DNA of 64,000 bases, from the NCBI GenBank assembly GCA_029339195.1, contig JAPTJF010000114.1, positions 1-64,000 of the forward strand. Direction: 5' to 3'. This document shows positions 1-10,900 of the stretch, one piece after another. The notes under the pieces are model-generated. The model saw only the letters and a list, made by a program, of their open reading frames with translations. It had not been told where the DNA came from and did no database searches. This stretch comes from Micractinium sp. NFX-FRZ. Its lineage: Eukaryota; Chlorophyta; Trebouxiophyceae; Chlorellales; Chlorellaceae. The position numbers were made by a program, and so were the translations under genes. Position 1 is the stretch's first letter, and each line of letters starts with the position of its first letter.

Positions 1-304
1 CATGTGCAGGCTTGGGCGACCGCTGGTCATGCGATTGCAGCCGGGATTGGTACGTAGTTTATACCCTGATAGCAAGCGGTGCCAGCACATAAAGAACAGC
101 TCACCTCACTCTGAGACACCTGGCCAGGAGGCCAGCTGGCCAGCGACGTCTCCTATGCAAGGGTTGAACCGCCCACTCGCCTATTGTTTACATCCAACGT
201 TCCTTCACACCTTCAGCACAAGCGCTCCTGAGCTGGGTCCAACTTGCCCTCCCTCCCCACCCCCTCGCATACCCGCGTCCCTTGAAGCCCACAAACCAGG
301 CCCC
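1..304. other. left edge, upstream of the first gene
   Basis: No gene can be supported here. A + strand reading frame stays open from base 2 into the first gene, but the part before 305 looks like pyrimidine-rich leader sequence (runs of ccctcc and cacccc just before the start) and has no recognisable protein character. It probably holds the 5' UTR and promoter of the DnaJ-type zinc-finger gene. Confidence 0.4.
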
Positions 305-1308
305 ATGATGTCGGCCCGCGGCGCCATGTGCCCGAGCACGCAGCCCTCGTGCTCCCGCACCAGCCACGCTTCGCGGGGTGCCTGCGCTGTAGCCAGCAAG
401 GGCTCAGCGTTTTTGGCGCGCAGCAGCCTGCATCACCGGCGGCAGCAGCAGCAGCTTGCAGTGCGGCGCCCGCTGACAACGCAGGCGGCGGCAGCGCCCC
501 TGGCGCAGCCGCTGCTGCGCGTGGCTGGGCGGCTGGCGGCGCGGGTGCTGGGCAGTGGCGCGCTGCTCAACTTTGCACGCGGCGCTCGCGGAGCACTTGC
601 GGGCCGCGCCGGCCCCGTGCTCTTTGCCTGCCTGGCCGCATACTCGGTCGCTGTCACGCTGTACGCCGCACAGGCGACGCGTGCCAGCGCCAGCACCGCC
701 AGCGCCAGCACCAGCAGTTTTGCCAGCAGCCTTGCCAGCGTCGACTCGGAGCCTCCCGCAACCGCAGCTCCCGAGTCGCCTGCAGCAGCAGTGGCAGCCT
801 CGGTGCTGTCGCCCCCTCCTCCCTCTGAGGAGCTCGAGCGCAAGCTGCAGCAGGTCAAGGCGGCGGCTGCCAGCAAGGCGGCGGCGACTGCAGCCAGCAA
901 GAAGGAGGAGGCACGCAAGGTGTGCAAGGTGTGCGGCGGCAGTGGCAAAGTCAACTATGAGAACCACATGACCGAGTATGATGGCACACTCTGTCCCTGC
1001 TGCCTGGTGAGTGAGCGGGGCGGGCGGGCAGGCGTGAGAGGGTAGGGGTGAGAGGGTAGGCCATGGTGCGGCATGCGGCGTGCGGGTCTGCGGCAGCTTG
1101 GCAGTTTTTGTAGCATGTCCCTGCTTGTTCAGCTTCCTTCTGTAGATTGTATTGGAGAGTCAGCACCCCTGGCTGCTATGTCTTCAATGGACAGCAAGCT
1201 GACACCCTGCCTGGTGCCTCCCCTTTCCACCCCACCCTGCAGGGCAAGGGCAGCGTAAAGAACCCCAAGGGAGACCTCATCAGCTGCCTGCTGTCGTTTG
1301 ACCCCTGA
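305..1308 (+). CDS. plastid-type DnaJ zinc-finger protein
   Basis: Two exons: 305-1006 and 1243-1308, with a phase-0 GT-AG intron between them; about 255 residues. The N-terminus is rich in Ala, Arg, Ser and Gln and lacks acidic residues, like a plastid or mitochondrial transit peptide. A hydrophobic stretch near residues 100-118 could be one membrane segment. An Ala/Glu/Lys-rich linker follows. The C-terminus carries a DnaJ-like cysteine motif: CKVCGGSGKV, then LCPCCLGKG spanning the splice junction. This amounts to one zinc site, half of the canonical DnaJ central domain, without a J domain. Plant proteins of this type (BSD2, PSA2, ORANGE) assist folding or assembly of plastid complexes. 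The exact orthologue is not recognised. The start at 305 is the first of two consecutive Met codons. Confidence 0.65.
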
Positions 1309-1991
1309 GCGGGCAGCCGGAGAGCCGTCTGCGCACCTGCGGCTCTATTCCAATGGGCTAGTGAGCCCACCGCCTGCTGATGCACGGCAGCTCGGCCCCT
1401 GGCTGCAGCGGCCAGCTGCTGCCGCCCCCGCCCCCCTTGACAAAGGAAGAAGAACACACTGCTGTTGTATCATAGATGCAAAACGAACCCCTGCACACTG
1501 CCTTTTTTGTCCGCTAGAGCCGCTTTGCTTAGCTCCAATTCACAGCGCTACCCGTCTCCCTTCTGTGTCCCCTCCAACCTCCCCCCTCGGATCCCCCACT
1601 CACAACTTCTCAACTCTGAGCCGCCCACTCCATCACACACTCCTCATTATTTTGTTGGGCCTCTCCCAGCCATTATGAAGGCCCCCGCCTGCCATGCCTG
1701 CCTCATTGATCGATGGATTGGCGCTGAAAGCCGCTCAGAAACCGCCCCGGCTGCACTAGCCGTGGGCCTTTGTAAGACAACCACGGTGATTGGTATGCAC
1801 GAAACGAGCTCAGGACTCCACGTGAGCGCGTGGTCTGGATGAAGGCAGGCAGTCGGTGCAGCAGCGCGGCCTGGGTGGTGCAACTCTCCGACGGCACTGA
1901 CGCCTTGCGGGCGCTGGCGGCAGCATAGTCAGCCATCCAATTGCGCCTTCAAGGAGCGCTGGCCGCCTGCGGCAACCCATCTAGGCGTAAA
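1309..1991. other. intergenic, 3' UTR of the DnaJ-type gene and OOP promoter
   Basis: No convincing gene. A TGTAA motif at about 1771-1775 could be the polyadenylation signal of the upstream gene. The remainder is C/T-rich and probably includes the leader of the OOP gene, whose start codon is at 1992. Confidence 0.4.
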
Positions 1992-4900
1992 ATGATGGCC
2001 ACAAGTGTGTGTGCAAGCCGTCTGCTGCTGGCTTCTCGCCCTCTGGCTGTCCTGTGTACTCTTCAGGCCTCCCTTCAGCCCAGCCGTGTCCTTGGTGGCG
2101 CATCCCTTCCTCTGGTTGCCACCTGCCCTCGACTCCTCTCCTACCGGGCCCCCAGCCGTGCAAACCGCCCCGTTTGCTCCGCTGCCTCCATGAGCTCAAC
2201 ATCCGAGCCCCAGGCCGCGGTGGCCGACAATCCCCTGCTCACGGTGCGGATCTCGCGCCGGAGTAGTGATCGGCGCGATCCGATGGCCCGCCACTGGCTG
2301 ACGCACCGCCTCCCGCCACCGGTGCCGCCCACCCGCCACCGCCAGCGACCGCCGCCCTGAATCGTGTTGCCATGGTGTCTGCTGCTTGCCTGCAGGACTC
2401 GCCCTTCCCCGCTTACTCTGCGGTGAAGGCGGAGCACGTGGTGCCCGGCATCCGTGCCCTGCTGGCCGAGCTGCATGCAGAGGTGAGGCCATCCTACTTC
2501 CGTCTGCCTACCTGCTTCTTTCTGGGCAGCCTGGCAGAAGCAGTTTGGACTTTTATTCTGATGTTCAGTGCGCACTTCATGTGCCACAGCCGGCTGGCAA
2601 GTGCCCTGCCTGCTGTTGCCGACGAGGCAACACCCTGGGCCACCTTCCTGCCGGCCGGCCGGGCCCCAACTGTTGAGACACTGTGCACCTGGCTCTGCCT
2701 AATGGTCTCTCTGCGTGAACGTAACCCCCTGTTTGGGCACCTTTCGCCCCCCACCAAAGGTGAGGAAGCTGCATGTGTGGTTGGGCACGCCTGGCACGCG
2801 GCTGGCCTTTTTCCACAGCTCCTCTCTCACACGCTTGCGGTTCTTGCCGGCACTTGCTGACTGCAAGCTTTGGTCAACCACACCTCCTTACAAACAGGTG
2901 GACAAACTGGAGTCGGAGGTGGTGCCCACCTGGGAGGGCCTGGTGCAGCCTCTGGAGCGGATTGTGGACCGGCTGAGCCGCGCCTGGGGCACCGTGAGCC
3001 ACCTGAAGGCGGTCAAGGACACCGAGGAGCTGCGCAAGGTGGGGTTAAGAGTACTGGATTGAAGGAATAGGAGGTGCGGACGCTTGGCTGTGCACGCACG
3101 GAGGCATACGCCTGGTGCTGGTGCCGGGCACTGTGAGGCAGGCGAGGCGGTGAAGGGAACAGAGGCGCTGGGCGAGGTTTTGGGGAGGGTCCTCTGTTTC
3201 CAGGGGAGGGCTGGAGGGCAAGGTATGTGGAGGCTGGTACCTGTCGTGACCCAGCTGGATGAGCCACCTGAAGGCGGTGAGGGTAAGGAGGAGTTGGGCA
3301 TGATCAGTGGCGGGGTGTGGATTCTGAGGTGGGAGTAGGTGTGATGAGGGGGCAGAGTTCTTGAGTGGGTGAAGTGCATGGTTGAGCTGCCCAAGATGGG
3401 TGCATTCAACTCAAAGCAGTTGGGCTGGTGCTGCACCAGGGCCTCCCAGCTGGCATGCCATGCACCCTTGGGGTGCTGCGGTTGTCCTGGCCATGCCTGG
3501 ACTGTGAGGGAAGAAGCACTGCATTGCCACTGCTGGCCTACCGCTGCCCGCCAAGTCCTTTAGCCAATGCCACCTGCCCAGTGTGCAACTTGTCAGCTAG
3601 CCTCCCACTCACATGCTTGCTCTTCAACTGTGCTGTGCGCAGGCGGTGGAGGAGGTGCAGCCGGAGCGTGTGAAGCTCAGCCTGCGCCTGTCTCAGGTGC
3701 GATGGAGTGTGGTGCCTGCCTGCCGGCCAAGGTTACAGGCTGTGGCCTGGACTGGCTGGTTCACTTGCCTGCCCGTTGCGTCTTTCATGCCGCAATGCTT
3801 GCCGCTGCACCGTGCAGAGCAAGCTGCTGTACGAGGCGTTTACATCTTTCAATGGCCCTCCTTTCCTTTCCTATTCCTTCATATTTCGTCTTTCTCCTGC
3901 AATGCAGAGCAAGCCGCTGTATGAGGCGTTCAAGGCGATTAAGGAGGGCTCCGCCTGGGCGGGTCTGAGCGAGGCGCAGCAGCGCATCGTGGACGGCGAG
4001 CTGCGCGACTTTGTGCTGGGGGGCGTGGCGCTGGAGGTGGGTTTCAATTTTAAGGTCGATAACATTATGGTTCCTCAATTTGAAATTGGGTGGTGACACT
4101 GAGGTGCCCCTTTGTGCTGGGGGCGTGGCGCTGGAGGTGGGTTCCATCTGAGGGTGGGTTCCATCTGAGGTCAATTATCAGTGTGGTGCGTCAATGTGAG
4201 GTTTGGTGGTGATAGCGAGCTGGATGACTTTGTGCTGGGCGGCGTGGCGCTGGAGGTGGGTTTCAGTCGAGGTCAATCAATGATTCATGGCTCCTCAACG
4301 TGAGTTGGATGGTGACACTGAGCTGCCCCTTTGTGCTGGGGGGCGTGGCGCTGGAGGTGGGTTCTAATCTGGCTCAGTCCTCTTTCTCTTTCTTGTGGAC
4401 TGCGTGCCAAGAGGTGGGGCGCTGTAGGTTGGTACTACTTTGCTGCCAACCTTTTGTTTGTAGACTTGTGGACTTTGTGCTGGGGGGCACGGCGGTGTGT
4501 TCCTGTTTGTCCTGTACTCTTCATTCCTCTTCATGATTTGTAAGTTGGGCGGTTGTAGGACGGCAAGTTGCCCGACTCTGTGCTAGGGGACGTGGGGCTG
4601 GTGGTGGGTTTGCCTAGAGCAGGCTTTTGTGTGCTGGGGCAACTGCTTGTTTGCATAACATCATCTTCATGACGCCATTGTGCGCAACATGGCTGCGTTG
4701 CATTGTTTGGTCTGGTTGTGTCAGGTGACCAGCTGGTTTCGAACTCTTCCTGACCCCTTCTTTGCTGCCTTCCTCTCCCAGGGAGAGGTCAAGGAGCGCT
4801 TCAACGAGATCCAGCAGGAGCTGAGCCAGCTGTCCACCAAGTTCAGGTACGTCAGCAGTGCAGTCATTACATCAAGCACCCCCCTTGCATTGTCGCTGTA

Positions 4901-7900
4901 TCGATTTGGTTGGTTGCTTCATATTTCAGCAACTGATGGGCAAGTGCACAGAAAATTGGCACCACGCCCATGAACGTTCCACTTAACTGACGTGCTTGCA
5001 CTCTCTTGAGCATTTTACACTGTGACCCACCGGGCTGCAGGAACAGCGTGCCAGACAAGCACAAAGGCCCAGGAAGAATCTGTACCTCCTCACTGTAAAC
5101 CTGCAGCATCGTGTTATAACCTTGTTTGCAGCAACAACGTGCTGGATGCTACCAAGGCGTTCAAAAAGCTGCTGACTGATAAGGCGGATGTGGAGGGGCT
5201 GCCCGAGTCTGGTGAGTTGAAAGGGGTGCGAAATTGTGAGAAATGTCGGCGTGTGAGGAACTGTTGGAGTTGGGCAAGCACAAGAGAAAGGGGGGACCTC
5301 GTTATCTGTTGTGACAGGCTGAAGTGGAATGTTGTTCAGGTGTGGGGGGCAGGCAAGGAAGATATTTGAGGTATGTGCGCTGAAGTGGCAAGGGCTGCCA
5401 GCATCTTGCTTGCTCCCAATGTGCGTTCCCTGAAGGTCCTTGCTTTCCAGTCAAGCGTTACCAACCTCGCTCCTCTCTCCTCCTATCTGTCTGCACCGCC
5501 CTCGCCCTAAATCCCCCTCCAGCCCTGGCACTGGCGGCACAGCAGGCGGTGAAGGAGGGCCACGAGGGGGCCACTGCTGAGGCGGGCCCCTGGCTCCTCA
5601 CCCTTGACTTCCCATCTTACATGCCCGTCATGGTGCACGCCAAGAACAGGTGCGGGGGAAAGCGGACACACGAGACAGGTTTAAGTCATGGCTGTCATTG
5701 CTTGTTTTTGCTGCTACCCCGTGATGCACTTTGAGAGCAGCTGTTGAAGAGGAGCATAGCGCGCAAGTACAAGTGATGCGGAGTGCAAGAGGCCTTGCGA
5801 GTATTGCCGCTGCCAGCTGCCACTGTGATCGCCATCCCAGGACTGGTTGTTACGGTTGCCTGTCCGTGTTCACACTCCCCTGTCCATATGTACTGATAGC
5901 GCTTCCCCTTGTGCCACTGTACTGCCTGCAGGGCTCTGCGTGAGGAGATGTACCGCGCATCCATCACGCGCGCCAGCTCTGGCGAGATTGACAACACGCC
6001 CATCATTGACAAGGTGGGGTGCAGCATTGGTGGAAGGGAGCGGGGAGGGAGGCGCAAAGGGAACTGGCAAAGATATTGACAACACGGTCAAGTGAGAAGG
6101 CGGGGTGCAGCCTCGTTCAGCCTTACCCAGTTCGTGCCTTGATTTGTTAAAGAGGCTGGCAGAGGGTGGAAGCAAGGCGGGGTTGTTGCAGGAACAAAGT
6201 TCAGGCTCGGCCGCCAAGCTGCTTTCACCCCCTGCCGCCCGCTTCTGGCCTCCCACAGGTGCTCACTCTGCGCCGCGAGAAGGCTGAGCTGCTGGGCTTC
6301 AAGAACTTTGCAGAGCTGTCCATGGCCAGCAAGGTGCGCGCTGCGTGGCTTCTTGATGTAGTTGCAGCACAAGTGAACAATGTCAGGGGGCATCTGTGAT
6401 CTGGTGTTTGTGGTGGCATATGGTGGCTCTTGTTGTGTTGCTGTCAGCAATTGAATGGGATACAACATACAACACGTGCTTTGCTTAAAGTGCGGCAGTG
6501 TAAGGGCAGCTGATGAAGTTGGCAGCTGGGCCTGTGCAAGCTGCAGGGGCTCGCCATGTGCCTGCTGGTGCAGCGGCAAGCCCTGCCCAAGTTTGCCTCC
6601 ATGTCCTGCATTCTGCTTCAGTTCACTTCTAGTTCTTTTTCTTCTACGCAATATCTTTCTGCAATGGCACACATTCACTGTGTCTCGTTGTGTGCTTCAA
6701 CTTCCGATACGTCTTTGAGTTCAGATGGCCACGCTGGAGAAGGCCGAGGAGCTGCTGGAGCAGCTGCGGGGCGCCTCTATTGATGCAGCCAAGCGCGATC
6801 TGCAGGTACGTGTGCGTGATGTTGGACTCCAAGTTTGTGTGGGCGACCTGCATGCGGTAGACTCTCCAAGGCCTGTTGTGATGACAGCCCAGGGAAGCAA
6901 GCCGTGCGTGGAATCAAGCAGGGCAGCATCCATCACTCTGCACCTGGCGCACATCCTGTCTGCCTGGCTACCCCCGTGTATCATGCCCGCAGGATATGAA
7001 AGGGTGCTGCGAAGCATTGTCAGTGCTGATTCAATGATATATTATTCATCTCTATCTTTGTGATAAGATTGATGAACTTCTGAAACAGCTGTGCGTCGCA
7101 CCATTCCCTCATGGCCTTGAAGGGTTTGCACGTGTTCCGCCTTCATCATGCCTCTCGTCTCTTCATTTGCAGGATGGCAAGGGGTTTGCTGTTGATCACT
7201 TTCTGTACATATAATTGTGTGTGTGTGTGTGTATATATGTGCCGAACTTGAGTCGTGCGCCTGCTGTCTTTATCACAAACAATGTGTTTCTGTCGTCCAT
7301 GTTTTGCAGGACGCCAAGGAGTATGCCGCGGAGCAGGGCTTCACCGAGGAGCTGCAGCAGGCAAGCCAAGCAGGCAGCCCTGCATTGGGGACACGGCAGG
7401 CAGCGCGGTGTACTTGTGCATTGGGGACACGGCACGGTGTACTTGTGCAGTGCCTTACTTGTATGCTTGCGGCAGCATAGTGCTGCGCCGCAAGTGCATG
7501 CCAGCGGATAGCCTGTGCATACGGACCCCAGAAATTTCCCCGGCTGCGGACAACCTAAGATTCTGGGCTTAGCCCTTTCACTCACGTCATTTGACTGCCG
7601 CTCTTGCCTCCCCCTCCTTCCTGCCTGCAGTGGGACGTGAGCTTCTGGGCCGAGCGGCTCAAGGAGGCCAAGTACGCGATTGAGGAGGAGCAGCTGCGCC
7701 CATACTTTGCGCTGCCCAATGTGCTGGACGTGAGTTGCACGGGGTGGCCGTGTTGTTGGGCGGCAGCAGGCCAGGTGGCAGTACAGAGGACGAGCAGGTC
7801 ACCCCCTAGCTACACGTCATGAGCCGAGTTTCCTATGGTTTAGGGTTTAGGGTTAAGGTAGTGGGCACAGTTCTTTGGCTCGCCTATCAGCAGCACGACA

Positions 7901-10900
7901 ACTAGATGGCGGTGCCCCTTGTTTTCATGAAATGCTCATGGCTCCTTTCTCTCTATATAACATAACTCCCTTGCTGTGTCTATTTTGTTTGCAGGGTCTG
8001 TTTGGGCTGGCCAAGCGTCTGTTTGATGTGGACATCGAGCCCGCTGGTGAGCAATGTTTGTGCCTATGTTTGCCAAGTGTCTCAGCTGTGTGTATACTTT
8101 GTGACGTGGGCATTGGGATTGGGAGGAAGTTTACAAAGGGCACCCTAGACATGTCTTTCTCTCACCTGTGTTTGTATGAAGTGCGCCATGTTGTTTGTAC
8201 TGTGGGATGTGGGCATTGAGCGAATTGATGCTGGGTTTCAAATGGTGTGTTGGTCGAGCCTCTTGTAGGTTTTGTTTGATGTGCTGGTTCATCTGCATCT
8301 CGTTCAGACTGCATGGCAACTTTGAACTTGTGCTTGGTTCCCAAGGCCGTGCACACTGCGCCTTGTGCCATTTTTCTGATTGGGACAGCTCTGCTGTCGT
8401 TCTCCGTGCGCTGCTCAATCGACATTGCTGACCTGCATCCTCTTGCCGCATTTGCAGATGGGATGGTCCCCGTGTGGCACGAGGATGTGCGCTTCTTCTG
8501 CGTTAAGAAGAACGGCACCCCCAAGGCCTACTGCTACTTTGATCCCTACAGGTAGGGAGAGCAGGAGTAGTGAATGGAGGAATACTCGGGAGGGAAATAG
8601 TTCAAGAGTCCAGGGGCACTTTTTCACTTAGGAAGGTCCACGGAGCGTGTGGCTCTCTTCATCCAACGTCCTTCCCCTGCCCCCCATTTTCTCCCTGCAG
8701 CCGGCCCGCGGAGAAGCGCGGTGGCGCCTGGTAAGTGCTGGGGCCCAGGACAACCCGTTTTCCTGGTCCAGCCCACATTGCACCCTGCACCGTTGCATTC
8801 TGCCTCAAATTGCCCATGCCACAGCCGCCCATGCTGCCCGTTTTCACGGTCCAGCTGCATTGCATTCTGCACCGTTGCATTCTGCACAGTTGCATTCTGC
8901 CTCAAATTGCTCTTGCCACAGTCGTCCATGCGTTCCATGCTTCTGATCTGTCACGCTCACGCCATCATGCTGCTGTTGACATTGTCATGCCTCCTGACGG
9001 ACCTCCACCTGCCCGTGGATCCGATGCACCTACAGCGATCATGCCTTCGTTCTGCTCATCATCATGCTGCTCACCGTCACTGATTCATGTTCTCTGTCCT
9101 GTCCTGCAGGATGGACGAGGTATGCGGGCAGAGCAGGCTGTTTGCGCGGGAGGGCGAGGACGTGCGCCTGCCTGTGGCCCACATGGTTTGCAACCAGGTG
9201 AGGAAACATGTATTGAACACTGCTTTTTTTTCTGTATCCCAAACTGGTACATTTTTGTTTTCCTGTGCAGTGCCTATGGCCAGCATGGCCAGCAGCCACG
9301 TATGGATACAATTCTTCACGTATGGATATAAACTGTCAAGGGTGCTGTTGTTGGCTAGACGAGCTGCTGCTGCTCCTGCGGGCAGGAGCAGCGGGCCACC
9401 ATCACCTCCTCATCCCCCGCTTCACCTGTCGCTGCTGCTGCCCCCCTGCAGTCGCCGCCGGTGGGTGAGAAGCCTTCCCTGATGACCTTCAGGTGAGATG
9501 AACTGGGCGCTGCATATTATTATTATTATTATTAACATATTAAAAAAAAAAATCAACTGGCGAATTTTTACTTTTTTATTATTTATTTCCACACTGTCTG
9601 CAGGGAGGTAGAGACGCTGTTCCACGAGTTTGGTCACGCCTCCCAGCACATGCTGACGGAGCAGCAGGAGGGGCTGGTGGCTGGCATCCGCGGCGTGGAG
9701 TGGGACGCTGTGGAGCTGCCTAGCCAGTTCATGGAGAACTGGTGAGCTCATGCACGTGTCTTTCCAATCACGACATGATCTTGCTACAGTACAGTTACTG
9801 GAGTTCGATGAGTGCCCAGCCAGTTTATGGAGAGCTGATGAGCTCGCGCTTTGGCTTGTGCCTGTTCGCTGCACACACTTGAATAGAGGTTGTGAAGTTT
9901 GATCGAGAACTGGTGAGTTCAAGCGTGTGTCTTCTCAATCATGACGTGAGCTTGCTACAATTACTGGAGTGTGAAGGTGCTACCCAGCCAGGTCCTGGAG
10001 AACTGATGCGTTGTTCTGCTGGTGCCTATATTTTGCTCTTTGCTGAGGGCAACGCGGTTTGGCTGCCCTGACAGGTCATGCTGTCATGAATAATCACTGA
10101 AACTGGGTCAGCACTCATCACACATTGTAGCCAGTGCACTGCTTTCAAGTTCGCTTGCAAGGCACTGCCTGGCATGTCAGACAAGCATCCTGGATATTCT
10201 ACAACTTTGCCTTACCTATGTCCTGACGGCTGGCTTCCCTGGTGGCCTGGAGCGCTACAACTGCAGGCCGCCCCAACAGCTCCGTCTGACCGCCCATGCT
10301 GCTACCCCTACCATAACCCACACGTGCACTATGTCTGCTGCCACGACCGCGCATATGCTCAACAGCTTTGCAATGCATTTCAAGTCCAGAACAGGCTCAA
10401 TAGCTGTTAGCTTGTTGGCCCCCTTTCTGGCCTGCAGGTGCTATGATCGCAAGACGCTCAACAGCTTTGCGCGGCACTATGAGACGGGGGAGCCGCTGCC
10501 TGAGGAGCTGTACCAGCGCCTGCTGGCGGCCCGCACTTACCGGTGAGCTGACGAGTGGCATCAGTCAATGAACATACTGAGGGGAAGGGCGCACAGTGGG
10601 GGGGTGATTGAGCCTGCACCTGCTGATGAGCCAAGTACAAGTAGTTTTTGATGGTTCGGAGTGGGTGGCTTGTGGGTGGCGGGTGCCAGCTGGCGGCCTG
10701 GGCCCAGGGAGCTTGTTGCTTGTTTGGGCACCGGCGGCTGGGCAGGCAGCAGGAGGTGTGGGTTCTTGTTGCGTACTGCCTGAGATGGTGCAGGCGTTTC
10801 CCGCCTCATTATGCGTGTTCACGTGTGCTCAACTCTCTGTTAACTTACCCCTTTTTGCAGGTCCGGCTCCATGAGCCTGCGCCAGGTGCACTTTGCCAGC

